Assembly: GCA_027491155.1 (NCBI GenBank)
Contig: JAIXWR010000038.1
Coordinates: forward strand, 124,001-188,000
Reading direction: 5' to 3'
DNA length: 64,000 bases
Origin: Verrucomicrobiaceae bacterium
GTDB lineage: Bacteria; Verrucomicrobiota; Verrucomicrobiia; Verrucomicrobiales; Akkermansiaceae
The notes below the pieces were generated by a model, which worked only from the letters and a program-made list of their open reading frames with translations, ran no database searches and was not told where the DNA came from. Numbering within the stretch: the stretch's first letter is position 1; the number at the start of each line of letters is the position of its first letter. The position numbers and the translations under genes are program-made. Positions 36,851-46,874 of the stretch are shown here, one piece after another.

Positions 36851-36880
36851 TTGACAGGGGCGGTTTCCCGTGCATCCTCC
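36851..36880 (+). promoter_or_regulatory. Possible promoter of the L31 gene
   Basis: A perfect TTGACA at 36851-36856 is followed, 16 bases on, by CATCCT, a poor -10 match. It lies about 45 bases before the L31 start in the divergent gap with exosortase. The -35 match is convincing but the -10 is not. Confidence 0.3.
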
Positions 36881-36924
36881 GCCTCCCCGCCGCGTCGGTA
36901 ACGTGTCCGGGGCCTCTCACCGCC

Positions 36925-37197
36925 ATGAAAAAGGATCTTCATCCGAAATACAATCCGGTCGTCTTCGTCGACATGACCACCGGGGCCCGCTTCGTCACGC
37001 GCTCGACCAAGTCTTCCGACAAGAAGGAAGTCATCGACGGCGTGGAACACTCGATCGTCTCGATCGGCATCACTTCCGACTCCCACCCGTTCTTCACGGG
37101 CAAGGCGCAGTTCATCGACACCGAGGGCCGCATCGACAAATTCCAGAAGCGCTTCGGTGCCGTCCGCCGCGCCGGCAAGCCGAAGCTCGAAGCCTGA
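36925..37197 (+). CDS. rpmE2: 50S ribosomal protein L31 type B
   Basis: A 90-residue protein beginning MKKDLHPKYNPVVFVDMTTG. The HP-x-Y-N-P-V-V-F-x-D start, then TSDSHPFFTGKAQFIDTEGR and DKFQKRF, are diagnostic for L31. There is no cysteine, so this is the zinc-free B type, which in other bacteria replaces the zinc form when zinc is scarce. It has its own terminator and probably its own promoter. The last residues are Ala/Lys-rich and variable. Confidence 0.96.
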   Translation: MKKDLHPKYNPVVFVDMTTGARFVTRSTKSSDKKEVIDGVEHSIVSIGITSDSHPFFTGKAQFIDTEGRIDKFQKRFGAVRRAGKPKLEA

Positions 37198-37230
37198 TCG
37201 CCGGAGAAGATCCCGCGCATCGTTTTTCCG

Positions 37231-37265
37231 AACGCCCGTCCGCCATCTGCGGCCGGGCGTTTTTC
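37231..37265 (+). terminator. Rho-independent terminator of the L31 gene
   Basis: ACGCCCG pairs with CGGGCGT across a 15-base loop and is followed by five T residues. It lies about 35 bases after the L31 stop and fits a strong intrinsic terminator. Confidence 0.82.
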
Positions 37266-37330
37266 TTTGAGCCGGCGGGCAGCCGGTTTCCCGTGCTTGC
37301 CCTGACGCCGCCATCCCCTAGCGTGGCGGG

Positions 37331-38299
37331 ATGATCGGGAAAATCCTCGCCCTGACCCTGGTGTCGTCGCCCCTGGTCCTCGCCCAGCACGACCATTTCC
37401 CGGCCGGAAAGTGGAAGGAGAAGAAATCGGACCACTTCACGCTCCGGATCGACGGCACCAGCGCCGATCCCGCCTCCCGCAACGCCGAGAAAGTCTGGGA
37501 AATCTGCGTGGAGGTGCTGCCCGGGATGAAGCGGGATTTCGAGAAGAACGAGTTCCGCACGCCGTCGGGCGGCGAGGCTTCCGACGACGCGCCGTTCCGC
37601 TTCACCGTTTACCTGCTCGGCGATGGCAGCGATTTCGACGAGGTCGTGAAGGTCGACACCGATCGCAACGGCTGGACGGATAATCTCGTGAAGCTGGTCA
37701 AGCAGACCGGCACCTACGCCGACCCGCAGCACCGCTACGTGGTGCTTTGCAAGGGAGCGACCGACCAGTCGGCCGGCGGCGACCGCGACATGACGCCGGT
37801 CTTCGTCCACTCCACCGGCTCGACCCTGATGGAAGGCCAGGCGCGGGGGGTGAACCTGCCGTTCTGGATGACCGCGGGCTTCGGCTACTACGTCGAACAC
37901 CGGATGTTCAAGCTGTGCCGCGTCCACTACCTCGACTTCGAGGCCTACTACGAGGACCAGAAGGCCGAGGTCAAAAAGGGCGAGACGCTCGGGCCCGACG
38001 AGTCGTGGGCGAAGGTGCTCAGCAAGATGTGCAAGAAAGGCGAGCGGGTGAGCCTGGAGAAGGTGTGCAGCGCGGACATCATCGGGCTGACACCGGAGCA
38101 GTCCGGTTACATCTTCGCGCTGACCTGTTTCCTGGTCCGCGACGAGCCGGCGCGGGTGAAATACCGCGATTTGGTCGCGAAGTCGGCCGCCGGCAGCAAG
38201 ATCGACAAGGAGATGCTGCTTTCCTGCTACGGCTACGCGGACGACGCGGCGCTGGAGAAGGAGTGGTACGAGTGGGTGGAGAGCCGCCAGTTCAAGTGA
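37331..38299 (+). CDS. Secreted protein resembling a degenerate peptidase-MA-like domain
   Basis: A 322-residue protein with a signal peptide (ILALTLVSSPLVLAQ). The central FVHSTGSTLMEGQARGVNLP then FWMTAGFGYYVEHR (about residues 157-190) resembles the peptidase-MA pattern H-E-x-x-H followed by LP-x-W-x-x-E-G-x-A-x-Y. Here only the first His remains: Glu and the second His are Ser and Ser, and the later E-G is A-G. It is therefore probably not a zinc peptidase. I do not recognise a named family. It is followed by an 8-base gap and a small membrane protein gene. Confidence 0.75.
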   Translation: MIGKILALTLVSSPLVLAQHDHFPAGKWKEKKSDHFTLRIDGTSADPASRNAEKVWEICVEVLPGMKRDFEKNEFRTPSGGEASDDAPFRFTVYLLGDGSDFDEVVKVDTDRNGWTDNLVKLVKQTGTYADPQHRYVVLCKGATDQSAGGDRDMTPVFVHSTGSTLMEGQARGVNLPFWMTAGFGYYVEHRMFKLCRVHYLDFEAYYEDQKAEVKKGETLGPDESWAKVLSKMCKKGERVSLEKVCSADIIGLTPEQSGYIFALTCFLVRDEPARVKYRDLVAKSAAGSKIDKEMLLSCYGYADDAALEKEWYEWVESRQFK

Positions 38300-38306
38300 A
38301 GCCGCG

Positions 38307-38837
38307 ATGGGGGAAGCTCCGCGCAGGAAAGTCCCGGGATTGACCCTGCTTGATGAAAAACGGGGGGTCACTTACGCCATCGTCTTCGGGATCTGGGCGC
38401 AGGTCTTCCTCTACTGCGTGCTGCACGACCAGTACCTGATCCGGATCGCGCCCGAGCACTTCACCGAGTGGCATCCGCCGCTGTGGGGGATCGAGAACCT
38501 GACGCTGCTCGCGCTGGGCTGGGGCTTTCGCGCGTCGGTCGGGCCGGGGTTGGGCCTCGGGCTGGCGGCCTTGTTTCTGGGCCGCGCGGGCAGCCGGCCG
38601 AAGGTAGAGCCGGTCACGATGCTCAAGGTGCTTCCGCTGGGGATTCTGGCGACGGAGTTCGCCGGATTGCTGGCCGGGGCCTGGGTGTGGAGGACCGGAC
38701 TGCCGCTCTATCCGGCGGCGTTTTATCCGGATTTCTCCAAACCGCTGCTGATCACCCAGACCATCCAGCTCACGTGCTACGTGACGGGAGCGGTGGCGGG
38801 GATGGTCTACCTGGTGTGGATCGTGCGGCGGCGGTAA
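38307..38837 (+). CDS. Hypothetical membrane protein
   Basis: A 176-residue protein with about four or five hydrophobic segments, roughly residues 20-40, 60-100, 105-125 and 140-172. The C-terminus is Arg-rich (IVRRR). I do not recognise the family. It is likely co-transcribed with the secreted protein 8 bases upstream. Its TAA stop codon is the first three bases of a REP repeat, so the natural end of the gene may have been altered by the repeat's arrival. Confidence 0.7.
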   Translation: MGEAPRRKVPGLTLLDEKRGVTYAIVFGIWAQVFLYCVLHDQYLIRIAPEHFTEWHPPLWGIENLTLLALGWGFRASVGPGLGLGLAALFLGRAGSRPKVEPVTMLKVLPLGILATEFAGLLAGAWVWRTGLPLYPAAFYPDFSKPLLITQTIQLTCYVTGAVAGMVYLVWIVRRR

Positions 38838-38889
38838 GGAGTGTTGACCTGTGGTCAACACCGTGTCGACGGAACGTCGACACTCCTTA
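38835..38889. repeat. REP element, family 1, left copy
   Basis: Fifty-five bases with an outer stem TAAGGAGTGT/ACACTCCTTA. It encloses two hairpins: GTTGACC-tgt-GGTCAAC and GTCGAC-ggaac-GTCGAC. It differs at one base from the copy at 39506-39560 and lies in the same orientation. Its left end TAA is the stop of the membrane protein gene, and its right end, read on the other strand, is the TAA stop of the transposase gene. Confidence 0.9.
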
Positions 38890-39495
38890 CAGGTGCTCCG
38901 CACGGGGGCTTTGCCAGAGGGTGAAGGCGTCGGCGGGCAGTTTCGCTTTAACTGGATTCCGCCGGATGTAGCGGACGGCGTTTGCAAAGTGATCCGCATC
39001 GCGGATCAGCGTGTCCCGGTAGTTGCGTTGCCAGATGCGCCCCTTCCCAATGCGGCGGGCCGAGGTGGACTTCCATGCCTGGATGAGCTTCTCCAGCGTA
39101 ACGACAGGCCTGAAGAGCAGATGCACGTGATTCGGCATGATCACCCAAGCGTGATGCTCCAGCCGGTCGCCGTGGAATCTCATCAGCACTTCCGTAAGGA
39201 TGCGGCGGGCGGACGGGTCGCGGAAGATGCAAGAGCCCGCGCCTTGGTCGAGCCAGCGTTCGAGTTTCCAGATGAACTCCTTTTGATACTCCGCTTCGGT
39301 GGCGGGATCCCAAGGCAGCGGGTGATGGGTGAGCCAAACGCGTCGTTGGTCGAGCCAGAGCCGAAGTTTCTCCCGCGGGAGGGCGTCGCCGAGGCGGAAT
39401 GTGACGAATTGCATCACTTCGCCTTGCTGCCAGTGGGGCAGCTGGTCGCCGTGCTTTTGGATGTCTCGAGACGAGTCGAAAAATTCCGGCACCAT
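38887..39495 (-). CDS. REP-associated tyrosine transposase (RAYT), Y1/HUH family
   Basis: A 202-residue single-strand DNA transposase of the IS200-like Y1 superfamily. FVTFRLGDALPREKLRLWLD opens the fold. The HUH metal motif is in VIMPNHVHLLFRP near residue 120. The catalytic Tyr is in IWQRNYRDTLIRDADHF near residue 155. Y-I-R-R-N-P-V-K follows, typical of RAYTs. It lies between two near-identical REP copies, the arrangement of a REPtron. Such proteins cut and rejoin REP hairpins rather than moving as classical insertion sequences. Confidence 0.93.
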   Translation of the reverse strand: MVPEFFDSSRDIQKHGDQLPHWQQGEVMQFVTFRLGDALPREKLRLWLDQRRVWLTHHPLPWDPATEAEYQKEFIWKLERWLDQGAGSCIFRDPSARRILTEVLMRFHGDRLEHHAWVIMPNHVHLLFRPVVTLEKLIQAWKSTSARRIGKGRIWQRNYRDTLIRDADHFANAVRYIRRNPVKAKLPADAFTLWQSPRAEHL

Positions 39496-39505
39496 GGGTC
39501 GAGAC

Positions 39506-39557
39506 TAAGGAGTGTTGACCTGTGGTCAACACCGGGTCGACGGAACGTCGACACTCC

Positions 39558-39560
<3 letters not shown>
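39506..39560. repeat. REP element, family 1, right copy
   Basis: Fifty-five bases identical to the left copy except one position (CCGGG for CCGTG). Its right end, read on the minus strand, is TAAGGAGTGT, and the TAA is the stop codon of carB. It is 11 bases upstream of the transposase start. The double hairpin may also serve as a bidirectional terminator. Confidence 0.9.
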
Positions 39561-42764
<3,204 letters not shown>

Positions 42765-42891
42765 GGCGGGACGGCGGCAGGCGCGCGGGGAGTAAATTTC
42801 GGGGTGTTTCGCAGGGTCGGGGGGGCTTGTAAAGGGTTGGCTTGAAAAGGCGTCGCGATTCGCGGGACGGGGCTTTGACGGGGCGGATTTT

Positions 42892-42913
42892 TGTGATACT
42901 TGGAAGTATCACA
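42892..42913. promoter_or_regulatory. Perfect palindrome, probable antitoxin operator
   Basis: TGTGATACTT is followed by GG and its exact inverse AAGTATCACA. The palindrome ends two bases before the antitoxin ATG. A TTGACG at 42875-42880 may be the -35 element, which would put the -10 and start site within the palindrome. Phd-type antitoxins bind such palindromes and repress their own operon. Confidence 0.72.
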
Positions 42914-42915
42914 TC

Positions 42916-43170
42916 ATGAAAACGGCATCCGTCAGGGACCTCCGCTACGACTTTCCGAAGGTGGAAGCGTGGCTGAAAGCGGGGGAGGAGATTCAGATCA
43001 CCAAGCGGAACAAGGTGATCGGGAAGCTGATGCCCGAATCGAAGCCGGAAGCGCGGGTGCTGCCGCCGCTGCCGGACTTCGAGGCGCGGCGGAAGCGGAT
43101 CTGGGGAGACCGGGTTTACACCCAGGCTGAATGGGAGGCGGACAGGCAATGGGAAACCGGCGAGCCATGA
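42916..43170 (+). CDS. Phd/YefM-type antitoxin
   Basis: An 84-residue protein. MKTASVRDLRYDFPKVEAWL opens with the strand-helix of the Phd/YefM DNA-binding domain. EEIQITKRNKVIGKLMPE is the next hairpin (usual form: x-x-I-T-x-x-G-K-x-V-A-x-L). The C-terminal half is the flexible part that wraps the toxin. It overlaps the PIN toxin gene by four bases. The palindrome just upstream suggests autorepression. Confidence 0.86.
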   Translation: MKTASVRDLRYDFPKVEAWLKAGEEIQITKRNKVIGKLMPESKPEARVLPPLPDFEARRKRIWGDRVYTQAEWEADRQWETGEP

Positions 43171-43622
43171 TCGCCTACCCCGACACCAGCTTCCTCTGTT
43201 CCGTTTACCGCGAACAAGAGCACTCGGCCAAGGCGAGCGACTATCGGCGCGCGATGACGGAGCCGCTCTGTTGTTCCCAGTTGCTGGAGTTTGAATTCCT
43301 GCAGGCCATCGAGCTACAGGTCTTCCTTTTCGCCCAGGACCGCAAACGCGGATACAGCCGGCGGGAGGCGGAACTGATGCTCGTGGACTGGGAGCAAGAC
43401 GTCGCCGCGGGTCATGTGTCACTCGTCCCCTGCGACACCGACGAAGTCATCCGCTATGCCCTCAAGCTCTCCCGTGCTCACACCGCGGGCGGCGGGCATC
43501 GCTCGCTCGATCTTTTGCACCTCGCCACCGCGGTGCACCTCGGGGCGAAGGAGTTCCTCAGCTTCGACGACCGCCAGGTGAAGCTGGCGCGCAAGCTGGG
43601 CCTGGCCACGCCGCTGGTCTGA
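43167..43622 (+). CDS. PIN-domain toxin (VapC-like ribonuclease)
   Basis: A 151-residue PIN-domain protein. MIAYPDTSFLCSVYREQEHS gives the first metal-binding Asp (residue 6). SLDLLHLATAVHLGAKEFLS near residue 112 gives the middle acidic residue, and FDDRQVKLARKLGL the last. PIN toxins cleave RNA with magnesium. The ATG overlapping the antitoxin stop was chosen; two other in-frame ATGs upstream lie inside the antitoxin gene. The gene ends five bases from a convergent thioredoxin gene. Confidence 0.87.
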   Translation: MIAYPDTSFLCSVYREQEHSAKASDYRRAMTEPLCCSQLLEFEFLQAIELQVFLFAQDRKRGYSRREAELMLVDWEQDVAAGHVSLVPCDTDEVIRYALKLSRAHTAGGGHRSLDLLHLATAVHLGAKEFLSFDDRQVKLARKLGLATPLV

Positions 43623-43626
43623 CGGC

Positions 43627-44193
43627 TCAGCGGCGCTCGATTCCCGGCGGCAGCCAGTCCTTTTTCATCGGCTGGATGACCGGTTCGGCCTCGGGTGCCG
43701 CCGGGGCCGCTTCGCCGGCGGGTGCCGCCTCGATCCCGGCGCTGTGCTTCTCGAAAAGTTCGCGGATCCGGCCGGCATCGATCGAGCCGACGAACTTGTC
43801 CACCAGCTTGCCATCGCGGTAGAGGCGGACATCCGGGATGCCGCTGACCCCTTCCTTGCCCGGCAGGTCGCCGGCGTGGTCGACGTTGATCTTTCCGATG
43901 TAGACCTTGCCGGGGAACTCGCCCGCGACCCGCTCCATCACCGGCCCGAGGGTCTGGCAGGGGCCGCACCAGTCGGCGTGGAAATCGACCACCATCAGCC
44001 GGCCCGGGCTGGCGATGAAGGATTCAAATTCCTCCGCCGCCAGGTCGCGCACGGCCGGTCCCGTCGGTGCCTTGCCCGATGGAGCCACGGCGGCGGTTCC
44101 CGATTCGCGGGCCTTTTCCACGAGGTTCTTGGCCTTGTCGCAGGAGGTGGCGAGGAGGCAGAGGGGTAGCAGGATCAGGAAGCGGGTGCTCAT
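43627..44193 (-). CDS. Thioredoxin-domain lipoprotein
   Basis: A 188-residue predicted lipoprotein. The lipobox LLATSC places the lipidated Cys at residue 18. A thioredoxin domain follows: VVDFHADWCGPCQTLGPVME near residue 72 has the active W-C-G-P-C, and VSGIPDVRLYRDGKLVDKFV near residue 113 has the cis-proline. A Pro/Ala/Glu-rich tail ends the protein. It would act as a periplasmic thiol oxidoreductase anchored to a membrane. The start overlaps the stop of the upstream partner by four bases. Confidence 0.9.
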   Translation of the reverse strand: MSTRFLILLPLCLLATSCDKAKNLVEKARESGTAAVAPSGKAPTGPAVRDLAAEEFESFIASPGRLMVVDFHADWCGPCQTLGPVMERVAGEFPGKVYIGKINVDHAGDLPGKEGVSGIPDVRLYRDGKLVDKFVGSIDAGRIRELFEKHSAGIEAAPAGEAAPAAPEAEPVIQPMKKDWLPPGIERR

Positions 44194-44780
44194 GGCGGTG
44201 TCGGGCTGGCGGGTTTCGGCGGGGCCGCGGGCTTGATGTCGAGCACCGGCTGGCCGCGGTCGCGCTCCATGCCGGGCACGGTGGGCAGCCAGTCCTTGTC
44301 GATCCGCTGCAGCAGTCCCGCAAGCATGCGGTCGATCGTTTCCTCCACCACCTTCGGGTCGGTCTGCTTGACCAGTTGGCCGAGCTTCTTGCCGTTGGCG
44401 TGGAAATCCAGATGGCCGGCGAATTCCTTGGTGTCCACCCCCTGGCTCGCGGCGAGTTCGGGCTGGGCGCTGGCATCGAGTTCGGCCAGCACCACCTTGT
44501 CGCCGTATTTCTCCTGCTGGAGCTTGTGAAGGATCTCCTTGAGCTTCTCCGCGTCCGGATTCCCATCGATCATCATGTTGGTGACCGTGACCTTGCCGGG
44601 CGAAGCCTGGACCTGCGCGAGGTTCTCCTTGGTCACCTGGAGTCCCGTCTTGGGCTTCTTCGCAATGCCCTTCCACCAACCCTCGGGCATCACGAAAAAC
44701 AGGCCCGCCGCGACGGCGCCGGCGATCAGGGTCAAACTGAAGATCCGGCGGATCCAGTTGGCTTTCTCTTGGGAGGTCAC
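44190..44780 (-). CDS. Membrane-anchored protein, possibly thioredoxin-like without CxxC
   Basis: A 196-residue protein with one N-terminal membrane helix (IFSLTLIAGAVAAGLFFVMP) and a soluble region. GKVTVTNMMIDGNPDAEKLK then YGDKVVLAELDASAQPELAA resembles the thioredoxin beta-alpha-beta start, but there is no cysteine pair at the expected place. KEFAGHLDFHANGKKLGQLV resembles the cis-Pro strand, without the proline. It is translationally coupled to the thioredoxin lipoprotein, so a structural or chaperone partner is plausible. The family is uncertain. Confidence 0.6.
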   Translation of the reverse strand: MTSQEKANWIRRIFSLTLIAGAVAAGLFFVMPEGWWKGIAKKPKTGLQVTKENLAQVQASPGKVTVTNMMIDGNPDAEKLKEILHKLQQEKYGDKVVLAELDASAQPELAASQGVDTKEFAGHLDFHANGKKLGQLVKQTDPKVVEETIDRMLAGLLQRIDKDWLPTVPGMERDRGQPVLDIKPAAPPKPASPTPP

Positions 44781-44815
44781 CCCGGAGGCTTAGCAAGAAG
44801 CTAAAGGAATGTGAA

Positions 44816-46693
44816 CTATTTTGAAGCCGGACCCGGCGAGGCCTTGCGGAGCAGGATGGCGGACGAAGCGCCGATCCGGGGATGGATGCGTCCGTCCTCG
44901 CCGACCACGACCGGCGGTGGCTGAGCTTCGCCACAGAGGGGCAGGGCTGTTAGACGGGTGCCTGGAGGCAGGTCTCCGGCGGGGAGGGCAGGGCTGCGGG
45001 GTGCGGCGGCCGCATTGAAAACGAGCGTCAGTCGCTCGCCGCCGGGCAGCCCGCGGGTGAAGGCGAGGACCCCGTCGTCATCCGCGCTCTCCGGGCCGTC
45101 GACCCACAGCGGCGCAAAGTCGCCGTCCCGCAGCGCGGGGAGGGCGCGGCGCAGGGCGGCGATCCGGGCGATGGTCCGGAAGGAGCCGGTTTTCTTCGCC
45201 AAGGCGGGAGTCAGCGCGCGGTCCCTGCCGAAGAGCGTGCGGCGACCGCTTTCGCTGGGGTCCCCGGGCCGGCTGTCGGGGTCCTGCAAGGCCGCCTCCG
45301 CCCCGTAGTAGAGGCAGGGAATGCCGGGCAGCGTCAGGACCAGGGCCTGCGCCAGTTCGCTGCGCTCCTCCGTGATCCCGGCGACGCGGAAGCGGTTCAG
45401 CGCGTCGTGGTTCTCGATGAAGGTAATCGATTTCTGCCGCGAGTTCTTCCCGTCGGGTCCCGGGTTCGGGTTGAAGACCGGCCTGGCCCGGCCGTCGCCA
45501 AAGAGCGTCGCCATCGCCTTCTCGATGCCGGACGCGTGGCCGTGGGCCTCTCCTGCCTGCCCGAGATAATCCCGCGCCGCGTGGCAGAGTTGGAAATTCA
45601 GGACACCATCCAGGCAGGGGTCCTTCCGTGCCGGCCAGTCGCTGCGCCAGGTGTAGCGGCCCAGGATTTCCGGGTTGGCGTCGTAGACCTCGCCGAAGAT
45701 CAGCTTGTCCTTCGCCGCCGGGCCGAGTCGCTTGCGCAGCCGCTCCGTGAAGGCGTCCCAGAAGCCGTGGTGGACGTGCTTCACGGTGTCGATCCGCAGG
45801 CCGTCGACGCCGACGTCCAGCAGGTAGAAGGCGTGGATTTCGACGAACTCGTCCACCAGCCGGTCGAAGTGGCCGCTGCCCGGCGCGGTCCAAAGGTCGC
45901 GCAGCGAGTGGAAGTCGCACTCGAGCTCCTCGCCGTCGGTCATCCCGAGGCTGCCGCCGGAGAAGCCCTTCCGTCCGTAGATCGAGAGGTCGGCCAGCAG
46001 GCCGCGGGTGGCGATTTTCCGGCCGAGCAGCTCGCGGGGGCCGTCGGGCTGCGTCCGCCGCAGGTTCCAGGCCGCGATGTCCGCCCAGGCCGCGTTGCCG
46101 TGGTAGCCGTCGCGCTTGAAGGGCTGCTCCCACTCGTCGTGCCGGTCGTGGTCGAAGCTGCCGTCGCCGTCGGCGTCGTAGTAGAAAACGGGACCGGCGT
46201 GGTTGAGCACCACGTCCTGCACGACCTTCAGCCCCTTCGAGCGGGCCAGCGCCACGAAGTCGCGGTAGTGCCGCATCCGGCCTTCGGCGGAGTCGGGGTA
46301 AGGCTCGCCTTCCAGCGAGGCGGCGCTGGTCAGGTGGGGATCGATGTCCAGGAAGTCCTGCGGCCAGTAGCCGTGGTAGCCGCTGGCTCCTTCGCCCGCG
46401 CCGGATTTCCAGGCGTTGCGCACCGGCGGGGTGATCCACAGCGCCGTCACGCCCAGGTCCTTGAAATAGCCGCTCTGGATCGCCCGCTCGAGGCCGCGGA
46501 GGTCGCCGCCGTGATACTTCCGGATGTTCTTTTGCGCCGGGTCGTAAAGTCCGGGATCGCTGCCAGCCGGCACGTTGTTCGACGGGTCGCCGTCGTGGAA
46601 GCGGTCCGTCAGCACGAAGTAGAGCACGTCTTCCGTCCACGGCCGGGCATGGGCGGTGGCAAGGACGAGCAGCAGGGTGAGGAGGCGGAGCAT
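44816..46693 (-). CDS. Secreted alpha-amylase family glycosidase (GH13)
   Basis: A 625-residue enzyme with signal peptide MLRLLTLLLVLATAHA. The GH13 barrel shows VVQDVVLNHAGPVFYYDADG (region I), GVDGLRIDTVKHV near residue 292 with the nucleophile Asp, LIFGEVYDANPEILG near residue 327 with the acid/base Glu, and FIENHDALNRF near residue 425 with the third Asp. A C-terminal beta-domain follows. It would hydrolyse alpha-1,4-glucans outside the cytoplasm. The start was set at the signal peptide; the 21 upstream in-frame codons do not fit one. It stands alone, divergent from sppA. Confidence 0.92.
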   Translation of the reverse strand: MLRLLTLLLVLATAHARPWTEDVLYFVLTDRFHDGDPSNNVPAGSDPGLYDPAQKNIRKYHGGDLRGLERAIQSGYFKDLGVTALWITPPVRNAWKSGAGEGASGYHGYWPQDFLDIDPHLTSAASLEGEPYPDSAEGRMRHYRDFVALARSKGLKVVQDVVLNHAGPVFYYDADGDGSFDHDRHDEWEQPFKRDGYHGNAAWADIAAWNLRRTQPDGPRELLGRKIATRGLLADLSIYGRKGFSGGSLGMTDGEELECDFHSLRDLWTAPGSGHFDRLVDEFVEIHAFYLLDVGVDGLRIDTVKHVHHGFWDAFTERLRKRLGPAAKDKLIFGEVYDANPEILGRYTWRSDWPARKDPCLDGVLNFQLCHAARDYLGQAGEAHGHASGIEKAMATLFGDGRARPVFNPNPGPDGKNSRQKSITFIENHDALNRFRVAGITEERSELAQALVLTLPGIPCLYYGAEAALQDPDSRPGDPSESGRRTLFGRDRALTPALAKKTGSFRTIARIAALRRALPALRDGDFAPLWVDGPESADDDGVLAFTRGLPGGERLTLVFNAAAAPRSPALPAGDLPPGTRLTALPLCGEAQPPPVVVGEDGRIHPRIGASSAILLRKASPGPASK

Positions 46694-46874
46694 GGATCGG
46701 GGCGTCCCTGACCAATGTCGGAATTCGCCGGCCGGGCACGAACTTTTCCCGGGCATGCCGGCGGATTTTCACTAGGGTGGGACTGCAACGTGCTGCCGGG
46801 AGGGGATCCCGCGGGTGATCGGACAAATCCGCTGCAACCTGCCGCTTTCCCGGTGCGAAACATTGCCAAGACTC

